Below, in pieces: positions 41,888 through 52,331 of a stretch of 64,000 nt of DNA. This DNA is from Mayamaea pseudoterrestris (taxonomy: Eukaryota > Bacillariophyta > Bacillariophyceae > Sellaphorales > Sellaphoraceae): positions 558,001 through 622,000 of the forward strand of contig BROI01000006.1 of the NCBI GenBank assembly GCA_027923505.1, in the 5' to 3' direction. Position 1 is the stretch's first letter. Every line of letters begins with the position of its first letter. A program made the translations under genes and the position numbers. The notes under the pieces were generated by a model. That model was given only the letters and a program-made list of their open reading frames with translations. It ran no database searches and was not told where the DNA came from.

Positions 41888-42904
41888 ATGAGGTTCTTGC
41901 TGCATCCCGTCAATGTCAAGTCGCGCGTCAATGCGAGTGCTGGTCGTCAAGCACTGACAGCAGTTGTCAACCATCAAGGAGGCAGTAGTGCAAGGGCCTC
42001 ATTGCCAGCACCCTCACCAACATCGATACCTCCTCCTACACTAAAACCAAACGCATGGGGCCAGCAGTGCAGTCCCAACTGCGGCTGCGTGCTGCGCTTC
42101 GAAGCCACCACTTGCTCCGCCACGAATCAAATTATGAATGCTTCCTACACGGCCAAGCGAGTGCTGACGGACGCGCACGGTTGCGTGCAGCTCACCAATC
42201 GCACCAAACGCCCCATGATGACCGATTGCAACTGCGATTCGCTTCACTACTTGGCGCATGCCGTCGTGCAAGAGTTTCTACTGAATTCTACTGCTTCGAA
42301 GAAAGTGACATGGCAATATATCAAGTCGCAACTCGAGTTTGACGCGACGCGATCGTCACCAGCATTTGCCAAGAGTGTCTTGTATGCGCAAAATCTGCCC
42401 TTGACATCGACTGGATGTTTCGATTTGGTGGAGGAAGCGCTGACCGGCATGCTCAAGGGCTACTTGCCAAAGCAGCGACGAATTTCACAAAATGATGTGT
42501 CGAGGATCATGTCTGCTGAGGATGATGACGACGAAGCAGCTCAATTCAAACCTGCCAATTCACATGCTACATTGCCAGAATCTACTACGCAACAAGATTA
42601 TGACTTTACCATGTTGACTCATCACAGTTACCAGCAGCAGCAACACGATTCAGCGGACAATTTTCCCTTTGCCTTTTGGAAGGACGAGGACAAGCCGACG
42701 GAAAGACAAACCATGCTCGAATATGTCGATGAGCAGCAGGCAAAGATGGTTGCCGCTGCCAAAGGCAGGAATGGATTGGGCAAGCAGCAGCATGTGCCGA
42801 AGGATTGGGTCGACTATGTCGATTGGCTGCAACAACAGGAAGGAGGAGAATATGGGACACGAGAAGGCTCGGGGATGGTCAATCAGCAGCAGCAGTCAGC
42901 GTAG
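41888..42904 (+). CDS. IscU/NifU-N-like cysteine protein, possibly mitochondrial
   Basis: The ATG at 41888 gives 338 residues. The first 30 are basic and lack acids, as in a mitochondrial presequence. Residues about 58-195 resemble the IscU scaffold: SPNCGCVLRFEA stands where IscU has PACGDVMKL, then NQIMNASYTAKRV, then TDCNCDSLHYLAHAV in place of the GCGSAIASSS loop, and LPLTSTGCFDLVEEALTGMLK in place of LPPVKLHCSMLAEDAI. The three ligand cysteines would be C65, C114 (or C116) and C177. Extra Cys residues (61, 67, 76, 99, 116) are unusual. The C-terminal 140 residues are Gln/Asp-rich. A scaffold or carrier for Fe-S clusters is inferred; the match is by eye. Confidence 0.6.
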   Translation: MRFLLHPVNVKSRVNASAGRQALTAVVNHQGGSSARASLPAPSPTSIPPPTLKPNAWGQQCSPNCGCVLRFEATTCSATNQIMNASYTAKRVLTDAHGCVQLTNRTKRPMMTDCNCDSLHYLAHAVVQEFLLNSTASKKVTWQYIKSQLEFDATRSSPAFAKSVLYAQNLPLTSTGCFDLVEEALTGMLKGYLPKQRRISQNDVSRIMSAEDDDDEAAQFKPANSHATLPESTTQQDYDFTMLTHHSYQQQQHDSADNFPFAFWKDEDKPTERQTMLEYVDEQQAKMVAAAKGRNGLGKQQHVPKDWVDYVDWLQQQEGGEYGTREGSGMVNQQQQSA

Positions 42905-43248
42905 CGGGAAGATGAGTGCTATGAATGTATATAATGTAGAGTAGTTCAGTTTATCAGGAATTATGCGAGTTGTGCTATTTGTAGAGCAGCGCTGAACGAG
43001 GAGATGGTTCGTGTGTGCGCATTGTCCAGCGCTAGGAGCGGATGGGCAAATCCACGCAAGCGGATTTTGACAATGCAACTATTTAACATACAGTATCCAT
43101 TTACAAATGAATATATAAGGCTTGACTAATTAAATTCTGTAACAGGAGAGAGTCACCGACTGATTTCAAATTTCGAAATCATAAGAGCAGCTTTAGCCAT
43201 TCGAACCAACGGCAATACCATATCAGTAACACCAATCAATCTCTTATC
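42905..43248. other. Convergent 3' region
   Basis: AT-rich region between the IscU-like gene and SDHB. No gene is seen. Confidence 0.5.
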
Positions 43249-44097
43249 TTAATGCGCCAACTTTTTCTTAATCTGCGCAATCGCCTTGGCCGGATTCAAA
43301 TGCTTGGGACAAACCTTGGTACAGTTCATAATCGTATGACAGCGATACAACTTGAACGCATCATCCACATTCGCCAGTCGCTTTTCCGTGGCAACGTCAC
43401 GCGAATCCTGAATCCATCGATACGCCTGCAGCAGCACGGCCGGTCCCAAGTACTTGTCGGCGCTCCACCAGTAGGACGGACACGCCGTGCTGCAGCAGGC
43501 ACATAGAATGCACTCGTACATGCCATCGAGCTTGGCGCGGTCTTCGCGCGACTGCAAGTACTCGGCCTGGCCTGGCTCCTTGGGCGGCGCCTGCAGCCAC
43601 GGCTCAATGGAACGATACTGCTCGTAAAAGTTGCTCATGTCGGGCACCAAGTCCTTGACGACATACATGTGCGGGAGTGGATAAATCTTGCTCGCTTTGG
43701 AAGTATCTTGCTGAATGTAGCTCAAGCAGGCCAGTGTGTTTGTTCCGTCAATGTTCATGGCGCAGCTGCCGCAAATGCCTTCGCGACAGCTGCGGCGAAA
43801 GGTTAATGTAGGGTCTTGCTCGTTTTTGATTTTGATGAGAGCATCCAACACCATGACGCCGCAATCGTTCAAATCAACTGGATAGGTGGAAAGGTAGGGA
43901 GCCTGCGAATGCTCGGGATCCCAGCGATAGACTTTGAAATACTTGATGCGCTCCTGCTTTGGCGGAGACGTTGATTCAACCTTGGTGGAAAAGAGGCGAG
44001 GAGCATGGCTTCGCGTCAAGAACTGCGAGGAAGGACGAGAGCGAAAATGGCCGATGAGAAAAATCATCCTCCGGCAGTAAATAAAACTCAATCGCAT
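43249..44097 (-). CDS. SDHB: Succinate dehydrogenase iron-sulfur subunit (complex II), mitochondrial
   Basis: The ATG at 44097 gives 282 residues; an alternative in-frame ATG is ten codons later. The presequence is basic and Ser/Arg-rich ([20 protein letters not shown]). The ferredoxin-like part carries the [2Fe-2S] ligands in [21 protein letters not shown]; the second part carries the [4Fe-4S] set [12 protein letters not shown] and the [3Fe-4S]/quinone-site Cys in [17 protein letters not shown]. Lengths and spacing match SDHB. The subunit passes electrons from the flavin in SDHA to ubiquinone at the inner membrane. No oddity was seen. It lies next to the IscU-like gene, convergent. Confidence 0.97.
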   Translation of the reverse strand: MRLSFIYCRRMIFLIGHFRSRPSSQFLTRSHAPRLFSTKVESTSPPKQERIKYFKVYRWDPEHSQAPYLSTYPVDLNDCGVMVLDALIKIKNEQDPTLTFRRSCREGICGSCAMNIDGTNTLACLSYIQQDTSKASKIYPLPHMYVVKDLVPDMSNFYEQYRSIEPWLQAPPKEPGQAEYLQSREDRAKLDGMYECILCACCSTACPSYWWSADKYLGPAVLLQAYRWIQDSRDVATEKRLANVDDAFKLYRCHTIMNCTKVCPKHLNPAKAIAQIKKKLAH

Positions 44098-44482
44098 TCA
44101 TGTTCTTACCGTCGCTACGTTTGTCCGAGACAGCTTAGTTGCAAGCATTGTAAGCTGAGTTTAAGAAAGCGTATGGAGTAAAGACAGTGTATCGTAATTT
44201 GGTTTTGTTTTTCAACAGAAGATGGTCATGGTGGCGAGGCAACTGATTCACTCGGATGGACGAGAAGCCAGCGATCTTGGAGGTTCGTCGTAGGATCCGT
44301 ACGGGGTTCCACGTAGGAATTGCGTTCGGATCTTGCGCCAAGTCACTGTACCAAAGAGTGTAGGCTTTTCAATCACGAGTTTGTTTGGTCGTGTAAGAAA
44401 TGTCGTAGCGTTATTGAAGCAGGCTTGACGGAGGGACGAACAAGTCAACCGACAACATCACTTGGACCATGATGGAAGCTTT
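44098..44482. other. Divergent upstream region
   Basis: Between SDHB and the tail-anchored protein. No supported open frame. Confidence 0.45.
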
Positions 44483-46379
44483 ATGCGAGGCTTGTTTCAG
44501 ACTTGCAATGTACAGAATCATGACCAGGAATCACTAGAGAAAGAAACTAGGATTCAAGGCGACAATCATTTCTCTTTTGGTAGCTTTTGCGTACAGGACA
44601 CGTTTCTGGCTACAACCTTGGTTGACTTGCTGTCAATAACTCGGACAGTCAAATTGTTCGATCGAGATATCGATCAACTCAGGTTATACACACGGTCAAC
44701 GGTCCCAATACAGTTGAGTCCTACTGGCGAGTGGAAAATGCAGCAGCAACTCAGCATGAATGGCGGAAGCATGACGAATCCAGAGCATCAGCCTTTGATC
44801 ATTGAGAATGTAGAGATTCTAGAGCGAGATAAAAGGTAAGCTTCATGCAATGTCTGAAAGGATTCCGAGTGATGGCTTTCATTTGATTCATCACATATCT
44901 TTTTGTTTCATGTGTGTCAGAATCGAACAGAACCGGCTCGGAAACGACCATTTCCGGAGTGACTCGTCGAGCGAGGCATTTCTTGGCACTGCGCGAAACT
45001 CGCCATCGGATGCACCTGCTGTGGCGCATTCACAACCTCCACCTCGAACGACTGCAATCAATTATGGTACACACAACAATTTGCAGGTGTATTCTCCGCA
45101 ACAAACGAGGAGCGACGCTCTCAGCCGAGCTAACAGTTATCAACCTTCTCGGCTCGCCAATGGTATTTCAACATTTCAGAGTCAGCATGCTCCTCCACCG
45201 TATCCTCATACGTCTCGGTCATCCAAGCGCGCCAGATCCATTGTATCTGAACCTGCCTTACCGATAGCGCAGCCGGTCACTCAGGAACGAGTGTCGATTC
45301 TCTCAATGGATGATATCGAGCAAGCGTTCCAGGTTGCACTGAACGATCAGCAACCCGATTATCACCAAACAGATTCTTCTCCTCAGTGGTCTTCGGCTGA
45401 AGGTACGGGAAGAGGTGATGTTTACATGCATCCTTTGAAGCGCGATGCGCCGTTGCGGCAAAATCGAAACTATGGATCGATACCGGCAGCGCCCGTGAAT
45501 GCTGCTACCAAACGACCACCCTCGCCAAACGCCCGACCGCCGTCGCCCCATCGTGGTCTAGCGGCGTTGAGCATTCCAAAGGATCATGGAAGGACACGGT
45601 CGGGCAGTCCGGCTAGGCAAGTAAATAAAAGTAGGAGCTACACGGAAACGTCACCGCAGCAGTTGCAACGGAAACAACTTGACGTTGTTCTCGCGCAACG
45701 TCGCCGCTCACTGGATGCCGGTACGGGCAACAAAAGCCCAATCAAGCAATTCCAGCACCAGCAGACGCGACAAGTTCTCTTGTCGTCGCCGTCGCAGCAT
45801 GGTCCGCAACACCGGCGACACGCCTCGTTACAGTCCAGTCATGGCGACAGCGTTAGATCCGATGTTTCTCTCATGTCGTACAGGTCCGACATTCGAAAGT
45901 CTACATACTTTGACGAATTTGATTCACAGACAGGCAAGGCAAAGCTCAACTATCCAAATTCCCACGTGCACTTGGTAATGGACGAAAGTCGCTCCTTGGT
46001 CTACGGCCACGTTTACGCCGTGCCAGTGCATTCAAGTGTATACGACGAATATTACGCAGCCCTGCAAGATCAGGAAGATGGTAGCCTTGGTTTTGATTTC
46101 GACGTTGGTAATCTAAACTATTGCGGATGCGATTGCCCCAACTGCGCCACTTGTCGCGGCAAGACTGCGCTGCCACCGCGATTCTACGCCATTTCCGTGC
46201 GAAACGACTTGTATCGGCACGTCGTGGACGAAATATCTCTATCCAGATCCATGCCTTGTGGCTTGTTCTTCTGTGGCTATCATGAAGATGTCAGTCGGCC
46301 TTCCATTTTGATTGCTGTTGTGGTAATTGGTTTGTTGCTCGTGGGCATGGTTGTTGCCGCGTATCTGGTAGCTGACTAG
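44483..46379 (+). CDS. Tail-anchored membrane protein of unknown function with a Cys cluster
   Basis: Exons 44483-44835 and 44921-46379, with an 85-base intron (GTAAGC...TGTCAG), give 603 residues. The frame is open further upstream to a TTG, but 44483 is the first ATG. The N-terminal exon codes for a mixed, possibly folded domain. The middle is Ser/Gln/Pro/Arg-rich and disordered. A conserved-looking block follows (TYFDEFDSQTGKAKLNYP, SLVYGHVYAVP), then a Cys cluster CGCDCPNCATCRGK and CGLFFCGYHED. A single hydrophobic helix (ILIAVVVIGLLLVGMVVAAYL) sits at the extreme C terminus, so the protein is expected to be tail-anchored and cytosolic. Metal binding by the Cys cluster is possible. No known family is recognised. 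Confidence 0.7.
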
Positions 46380-46659
46380 TGACGGGTGCTTGATCACTAT
46401 AGCACTGCACATATTGTTCATAAGCTTCGTAAATAATGATACGCTAATAATACTATAGTCAGTTTCCCATGTGCAAAACGGCGCTTCATGTCCAAACGAC
46501 GTCGGTCCGCGACCAGAATTAGCCAATCATATCGCGTAACAAGTGTGACTGCCGAAATCGGATCCGTTTCCGACGGCGCAGTTTTACTTCTCATCGTAGC
46601 TGATATCTATCTTAAACATTGTTCATGTATGTCTTGTTGACTGTCGTTGATCTCACGGG

Positions 46660-47191
46660 ATGAAAAAGAAGAACAGCGACTTTGTGCTTCCTCGACAAAA
46701 CCGGCGGGAAAGAATCGCTCAGCATGTCTACAACAGCGGTCCATGGAGCGAGGAAGAGCGACTATTTTTATTGAAAGGCCTTCGAAGACATGGAATTGGG
46801 AGATGGAAAGAGATTGGAACACTCGTGACGACTCGGTGAGTCACTATACGAAACAGTTAGAGCGGTGAATGGTATCTGGGAATGGCTCATATTTCTCACA
46901 TCGAGCACATACGCATTCAGGGATGCTACGCAAATCAAAAGTTACGCACAAAAACTTGTCCAGAAGATGCGACTTGGGGTAAATATATTCGCCGAGTTGG
47001 AGGATGCTGAAAAGCGAGGGACAGATCCACCAACTCCACCCAATGCGCCATACAGGCTGCGGAACGGAACGCCAGCAACATTTTCGCAGCAAGATGACTT
47101 CGCAACTACCAACACAACACAGATTGACGATGCTGACGATACAATATCGGCAGCCACAGCACTCTGTCATTTCAAACTAACTACGCGATGA
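46660..47191 (+). CDS. Small SHAQKY-type MYB/SANT protein
   Basis: Exons 46660-46835 and 46921-47191, with an 85-base intron (GTGAGT...CATTCAG), give 148 residues. Exon 1 reads MKKKNSDFVLPRQNRRERIA, then the repeat GPWSEEERLFLLKGLRRHG and IGRWKEIGTLVTTR; splicing continues DATQIKSYAQKLVQKM, which matches the third helix of single-repeat MYBs with SHAQKYF, here SYAQKLV. The remaining 80 residues are acidic with Thr/Asp and have no domain. Such proteins bind I-box-like DNA in plants and are numerous in diatoms. Tryptophan spacing (W...W...) fits one MYB repeat with the third aromatic replaced by Ile/Tyr. Confidence 0.82.
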
Positions 47192-47333
47192 GCCGGCCTA
47201 AAGCCGTCAACGAAACAACATCGTTTTCACAGCAATCACAATGGACGGACTGATCCGCCAATCTTTCCTTTAAAAGAGTAACAATATAGATAGCGCAAGC
47301 TAATTGATAGTATCATGATTCTTTTTTAAGTCT

Positions 47334-49415
47334 TTAAATGCTTTGATATTCACCTTTGACAGCTCGATCGCCCTGAGGCACAAGATTCTCTAGGCGACGA
47401 ATCAGTCGCTTCTGCAAACCTTGTTGGCTATCCAGCGCTCCCAGCATGGCTGGTTCAACACATGATGCAATATCACCTGCGAATGCATACATTAGTAAGT
47501 TCCGCGCCATTTGGCGATCCAAACCTCGTGCCCGCAGATAAAATAGCTCCTCCTCACTCAGATCGGATACGGTTGTCCCGTGAGCGCACTTGACATCATC
47601 GGCAATGATTTCCAAGCTCGGAACGGACCAAGCGCGTGCCTTGTCACTCAGTAGCACCGTCCTTGACAGTTGCTGACTGTCTGTTTGCTGAGCGCTCTGT
47701 TCAACTCGAATACGTCCTCGAAAGGAACCCGTCGATCGACCACCAACCATGTTCTTTTGCGTTTGCCGACTGACAGTCGCTTGCGCAATGTGATGAATGT
47801 TTGTCTTCATATCAGTTCGTTGTGAACCACCCGATAGACTGAATCCATTCACCTCGGCCCTGGTGCCCGAGTGAAGCAAGGTGGCCGACACGCCAATGCG
47901 CACGCGGCCACTCCCGCCAACACTCATGACTGTTCCTCGATAATCGGCATCTTGACCCATGCAATGTACGTCAATCGCTTCCAAATGAGTATCCTTTAAT
48001 GCCGAACGGTCAGCTTCCGCGACGCGAGGTGAAATGACGGATTCATCGGATAGCTCATCGTCACTTAGTTCGACACCTGCAGTGACCATACCACCAGATT
48101 CCTCTAGATAAGAGTGAGTCACATTGGCTCCTGCCTTCAGAAAGACTTGAGTATAGCCATTATATAGCTTCGGGTTGCTGCCGTCACTTCTATCGTTCGC
48201 ATTGCCAGTTGTTGTTAAATCGACTGTAGATTGAACAACAGATAGACGCGAGTGTTCATTAGCTACGATCAATGTCCGCGGATGTAGACTCGCTCCCATG
48301 CTATTGTCTACATTAGACGCCAATCCCAATGACGGTGTCACTGTATTAATGATCAAGACTGGCTTGGGAAGTGGAGCTGTCGCTTTTTCCTCCTCCGTCA
48401 GTGGCGCACCGGCTGGTGCGGAAACGAATGCAACTGCTCTTGCCTTTATTGTATTTAATGCAGCAAAGCAGGCTGTTCCTTGCTGCGTATTGATTGCAAA
48501 TTGCGAGGTTGGAGCGCCAACATTGTGGTTTGGGCCGCTCAGTTTCTCAAAGGACGAAATGGTGGATTCGCCATTGGCAACGGGACAAGCAAGCTCATCC
48601 GTAAAGCCGTCTGTCAGTCGCGCCAAGTATTTTGTCAGCTCTTGGCTTTCGGCAATTTGTGACTCGTCTTGAATATTGTAAACATGCTCGGAAGGTTTCG
48701 ATAGCTCGTCAACGTAGTATCCATTGACATAAACGAGGCGAGCCGCGCATTCGTCATCGTCAAGCCATCCTCCCTGCGCCAACAAGTCTTGCTGAATAGA
48801 ATGGCATCGCTCGCTTGACATTTCTATTGGCTCAGCAATTTGCGAATAATCCTGCGCAATCATGCCTGGTACATCAAATTGTCTCCATGTTTCCGCGTTT
48901 CGTCGAGGCGTTGGAATGCCAAACTGCTCCAAGCCAAACGACGGCACCAGCGGCGTCCAAGGCAGCTTGGTTGTCACGTAGGGAGTCCATTCGACATCAT
49001 CCGTATCCTTCTCCAAATCATTGACTAGTTCCACTGGAGTTTCGAGGATTGTCCGTGTCTGCTGGGCTAGTGACTTGAGAATGCCATCCGCAGCATGTGT
49101 TTGCAAAAGTCCTTCGTACCACTCGTCGCAGGCTTGATCGAGCTTGGTGCGTCGGGACAATCGATATTCCTCATGGTTTGGAATCTCGTATTCAAATTCA
49201 GTCTCATCGCCTGCTCTTTGCGACTGTTCCTCCTCCTTGCTAGGGCCCAGGCCGATACTGACTGCCAAAGTTGTCGTTGATGGCGAAGAAGATGCAATGG
49301 AATTTGGAGCTATGTTTGCATGGTGTTTCTTTAACGACGAAACGACAAAGGCTAGCGACGACTCGAATAACTGTGAGCTCGTTAGCGTTAGCAAGAGTAT
49401 GCAGCTAGTCTTCAT
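47334..49415 (-). CDS. SufD: Fe-S cluster assembly protein SufD, plastid-targeted
   Basis: The first ATG of the frame is at 49415 and gives 693 residues; the open frame upstream has no ATG. The N terminus has a signal peptide (TSCILLLTLTSSQLFESSLA) and Phe just after the likely cut (SSLA/FVVSS), the diatom plastid pattern. The SufB/SufD beta-helix part contains DYRGTVMSVGGSGRVRIG, SGTRAEVNGFSLSG, NIHHIAQ and the C-terminal signature CAHGTTVSDLSEEELFYLRARG. Together with SufB and SufC, SufD forms the scaffold that builds Fe-S clusters in the plastid stroma. In diatoms SufB and SufC are plastid-encoded, so a nuclear SufD is expected. A CRE palindrome lies 246 bases upstream. Confidence 0.93.
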   Translation of the reverse strand: MKTSCILLLTLTSSQLFESSLAFVVSSLKKHHANIAPNSIASSSPSTTTLAVSIGLGPSKEEEQSQRAGDETEFEYEIPNHEEYRLSRRTKLDQACDEWYEGLLQTHAADGILKSLAQQTRTILETPVELVNDLEKDTDDVEWTPYVTTKLPWTPLVPSFGLEQFGIPTPRRNAETWRQFDVPGMIAQDYSQIAEPIEMSSERCHSIQQDLLAQGGWLDDDECAARLVYVNGYYVDELSKPSEHVYNIQDESQIAESQELTKYLARLTDGFTDELACPVANGESTISSFEKLSGPNHNVGAPTSQFAINTQQGTACFAALNTIKARAVAFVSAPAGAPLTEEEKATAPLPKPVLIINTVTPSLGLASNVDNSMGASLHPRTLIVANEHSRLSVVQSTVDLTTTGNANDRSDGSNPKLYNGYTQVFLKAGANVTHSYLEESGGMVTAGVELSDDELSDESVISPRVAEADRSALKDTHLEAIDVHCMGQDADYRGTVMSVGGSGRVRIGVSATLLHSGTRAEVNGFSLSGGSQRTDMKTNIHHIAQATVSRQTQKNMVGGRSTGSFRGRIRVEQSAQQTDSQQLSRTVLLSDKARAWSVPSLEIIADDVKCAHGTTVSDLSEEELFYLRARGLDRQMARNLLMYAFAGDIASCVEPAMLGALDSQQGLQKRLIRRLENLVPQGDRAVKGEYQSI

Positions 49416-49968
49416 AGTCAAAGGTGCAATGTGTTTGATCCGTTGTTGCTGCTCGTTTTTGGATCTCAAAGAATGTGATGGTTCATGGTCGCGAGAGCCA
49501 TCGCGGTTGATGCGTGACGCACTTTCTGCCACTGCGACAGCTAGCTAGCCCTTTGCATAAAAGCGCATCAGGAAGTTAGCTGCGAGTAGCCACTTCACAG
49601 CAGGCTTGAAAAAGGATAGGTAAGAGAAACTGACCAAATACTGCTTATCACCTTTTGACTTGACGTCAAACAAGTTTATGGACATGAATAGCCGATTTAA
49701 CGGCCTCCAGCATTGCAGTCTGATTCAACGTCTACATTTCGGTCATTCCGACAAATCATTTGTCGGGAACTAATTGGGTGCAGGCCAAAGTATTCGATAA
49801 ATGCTATAAAATGCGACGAAGAAGGGATTCACAACTTGTTACGCTCTCGACGAGCGGCGAGCAGGCTAGCGAATTGACTTTCAAATTTTTCAATTTATTC
49901 GTTATGCGTAACTATAATTATATATCTCATGCAGTTTCATATCTAGCGCAGATTGCTGCTCTTACCCA
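49416..49968. other. Intergenic region upstream of SufD
   Basis: It contains a perfect TTGACGTCAA palindrome (49660-49669). A 74-codon frame at 49760-49984 is not supported. The part near 49900 is probably the RING gene 3' UTR. Confidence 0.45.
49660..49669. promoter_or_regulatory. CRE-type palindrome TTGACGTCAA
   Basis: A perfect ten-base palindrome with TGACGTCA, 245-254 bases upstream of the SufD start on the minus strand. The role is inferred. Confidence 0.35.
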
Positions 49969-50484
49969 TCAGTGCAAAACGTAAACCATTACGAAAATGA
50001 GAGCCAGCATCACGGTTGGCATTTGTAGGCGTTCCCAGTACATGAGCGCTTCGAGTATAGCCATGAGCAACAAAATCTGACGCGCAATGTAGAGAAAATA
50101 AGCAAGAAAATATGAAAATATTTGGTCGGCATCGTTCGGATTCGCGCCATCCTTGAGTAGTTCTTCATTGGTCAGAAAAGCCACAAATTGCGAGACTGCG
50201 ACGAACATAAATGGCGACATCAAAAATCGTTCCAAGAATGGCTGTTTCATGCAAACAAGACTTCCATCCGGATTCATGTACTCGATGACTGGTTGATTGC
50301 AGCGAGGGCATCGGCATTGTCCGACGCAGGCAGCCTTCCACTGGAGGAAACACTCGTGATGGAAATCATTGTGACCGCATGGCCGCGTTCGTCCGCTCGT
50401 GCCTGAAGCAACCGCCTCCAAACAGACGCGACATTCAGTGTCATGGTCTTTCTGTGGCTCGTCAAAGTTCTGAAAGATTAGCAT
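49969..50484 (-). CDS. RING-finger membrane protein, probable E3 ubiquitin ligase
   Basis: The ATG at 50484 gives 171 residues. The RING is N-terminal (about residues 18-62): ECRVCLEA, then RPCGHNDFHHECFLQW and CRCPRCNQP, giving Cys/His ligands in a C3H2C3-like order with a Trp before the last pair, as in E3 RINGs. After it come three hydrophobic segments (FMFVAVSQFVAFL, FSYFLAYFLYIARQILLLMAIL, MLALIFVMVYVL), so the RING probably faces the cytosol. Membrane RINGs of this size act in ER or endosome quality control; the target is unknown. The gene is divergent from uroporphyrinogen decarboxylase, 241 bases away. Confidence 0.8.
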   Translation of the reverse strand: MLIFQNFDEPQKDHDTECRVCLEAVASGTSGRTRPCGHNDFHHECFLQWKAACVGQCRCPRCNQPVIEYMNPDGSLVCMKQPFLERFLMSPFMFVAVSQFVAFLTNEELLKDGANPNDADQIFSYFLAYFLYIARQILLLMAILEALMYWERLQMPTVMLALIFVMVYVLH

Positions 50485-50725
50485 GGCGGCGTTGGTAGTA
50501 GGGAGAAGGCTGCTTGTCGTCGTGGTCGTTCGGAATTGTGATTGAAACGGAGCCTCGCCAACTGGAGGGCGTCGGCAGTGCCGTTCGGACGCAATAAATG
50601 TCTTAGCGGTTCATGAGAGAAGCGCAAGCCGCGCCGCGATCCTCGACCGTCACAACATCAACCGAACGACGACCACGAAAGCTGCTCGTCTCTCCTTCTC
50701 CATAAGACTACGTTAACGTCCGGCC

Positions 50726-52093
50726 ATGACAGTCATTCGAATATCGGGAGCATCTTCTCGACTTCTTTCATATCATGTCTGCATATTGACGCTTTTCATC
50801 ATCCTAACGATTTCGGTGTCAAGTTTCACTTCGCCTCTTCGTCAATCAACGATTTATGCTCGTCACAACATGGCTGCCAAGAATGCAGAGGAAGATCTCG
50901 AGCTGACTCGACAAATTATCCTTGGTCACATTGTGACTTCAGACTCGCCAGAATCCAAGGATGATACAAACCCTTCCTCTGACCGGCCCGTCAATGATTT
51001 GATGATTCGAGCGGCAATGGGCGAAACGGTGGAGCGAACGCCCGTTTGGCTGTTTCGACAAGCTGGTAGACACTTACCAGAGTATCAAGACTACAAGAAG
51101 CAACTTGGAAAGAACTTTTTGGAGCTACTCGCCGATCCCATGGCTGTGGCTGAATGTACACTGCAACCTGTTCGAAGGTATCCATTGGATGCTGCCATAT
51201 TGTTTAGCGACATTCTCGTCCTGGTCGAAGCCTTGGGCATTCCGGTAACCATGCCGGGCGGAGTTGGCATACAAGTCCCAGAGCCTCTCCAGAGTCCATC
51301 CGAAATTGAAACGCGATTGGTAGAGAAGTCGCAAATTACGCCAGCTTGGGTCAGAGACAATCTTGGTCACGTTTTGGCGGCGGTTCGACAGATTCGATCG
51401 CATATGAAGGCCGAGGCAATTAGTGTTCCACTCATTGGATTCTCTGCAGCACCTTACACCTTGCTTTACTACATGATTGGTGGGTCATCAAAGAAGAATA
51501 ACGATATTGGAACCAAGTGGTTGACAGAACATCCGGAAGAGTCTAAGAAATTGCTCGACAAACTCACTCTCTTGGTTGTCGAATATCTATCGGCACAAGT
51601 CGAAGCAGGCTGCCACATGCTTCAAATCTTTGAGGCCATGGGCATGATGATTGATGATGCAAACTTTGAAAAGTTTGCCCTGCCATGCCTTGAATCCATT
51701 GGCACGCAGCTCAAGGAGCGTCATCCTAACATTCCACTCATGGTGTTTTGCCGTGGCGCTTGTCAAATGAACGACAAGGTCGCCGCTCTTGGATGCTATA
51801 ACGTTATAACCATGGATGGCTCTGTCGATCGTACGACAGCCAGAAGTGTCGTAGGTTCCAATGTATCGTTGCAGGGCAGCTATGATCCAGCGGAGCTCAT
51901 TGCCGAAAATGGCAAGACAGCCGAAACCGTTCGCAACACTGCAAAGCAATATCTTGAAGATCTAGGACCGCAGCGATTGATTGCCAACCTCGGAGAAGGT
52001 TTGGGCGGAAAGGAAAGTACGGATCTTGTCGATGTCTTTGTCCGCGCCATTCATGAAGAAAGCGAGGCGATGATCAAAGCGGGAATGCAATGA
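50726..52093 (+). CDS. HemE: Uroporphyrinogen decarboxylase, plastid-targeted
   Basis: The ATG at 50726 gives 455 residues. A signal peptide (VCILTLFIILTISVSS) and Phe at the likely cut (VSS/FTSPLRQS) point to plastid import. The catalytic barrel begins at NDLMIRAAMGE and shows the substrate-binding segment PVWLFRQAGRHLPEYQ (usual form RQAGRYLPEY, so Tyr to His here), then AILFSDILV with the catalytic Asp, PGGVGI, IGFSAAPYTLLYYMI, HMLQIFEAMG, and VITMDGSVDR. It decarboxylates uroporphyrinogen III to coproporphyrinogen III in tetrapyrrole synthesis. The Tyr-to-His change is the only oddity. Confidence 0.95.
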   Translation: MTVIRISGASSRLLSYHVCILTLFIILTISVSSFTSPLRQSTIYARHNMAAKNAEEDLELTRQIILGHIVTSDSPESKDDTNPSSDRPVNDLMIRAAMGETVERTPVWLFRQAGRHLPEYQDYKKQLGKNFLELLADPMAVAECTLQPVRRYPLDAAILFSDILVLVEALGIPVTMPGGVGIQVPEPLQSPSEIETRLVEKSQITPAWVRDNLGHVLAAVRQIRSHMKAEAISVPLIGFSAAPYTLLYYMIGGSSKKNNDIGTKWLTEHPEESKKLLDKLTLLVVEYLSAQVEAGCHMLQIFEAMGMMIDDANFEKFALPCLESIGTQLKERHPNIPLMVFCRGACQMNDKVAALGCYNVITMDGSVDRTTARSVVGSNVSLQGSYDPAELIAENGKTAETVRNTAKQYLEDLGPQRLIANLGEGLGGKESTDLVDVFVRAIHEESEAMIKAGMQ

Positions 52094-52331
52094 TTGTTTC
52101 CGGCAACATTTAGCTAGCAGTTCTACTTTAAATCCCTGCTATTGATGCAGTTATTTATAAACTTTATCGTCTGTGTGTTGCTGGCTAAAGCGTGCCAATT
52201 GATTCATGCCACCAACCGCCACAAAAGCTTTCAAAACTGGCAAACATGTCTGCTCCCCTTTCGCACTTCAGCCATCGCACCGACTGGACCAAAAAAGCTA
52301 CCTACCGTAGCCTTCAGAAGGCAAAACGACC

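Noticed and set aside
49416-49532. N-terminal extension of SufD
   Set aside because: The upstream frame has no ATG, and starting there would bury the plastid signal peptide that begins at 49415.
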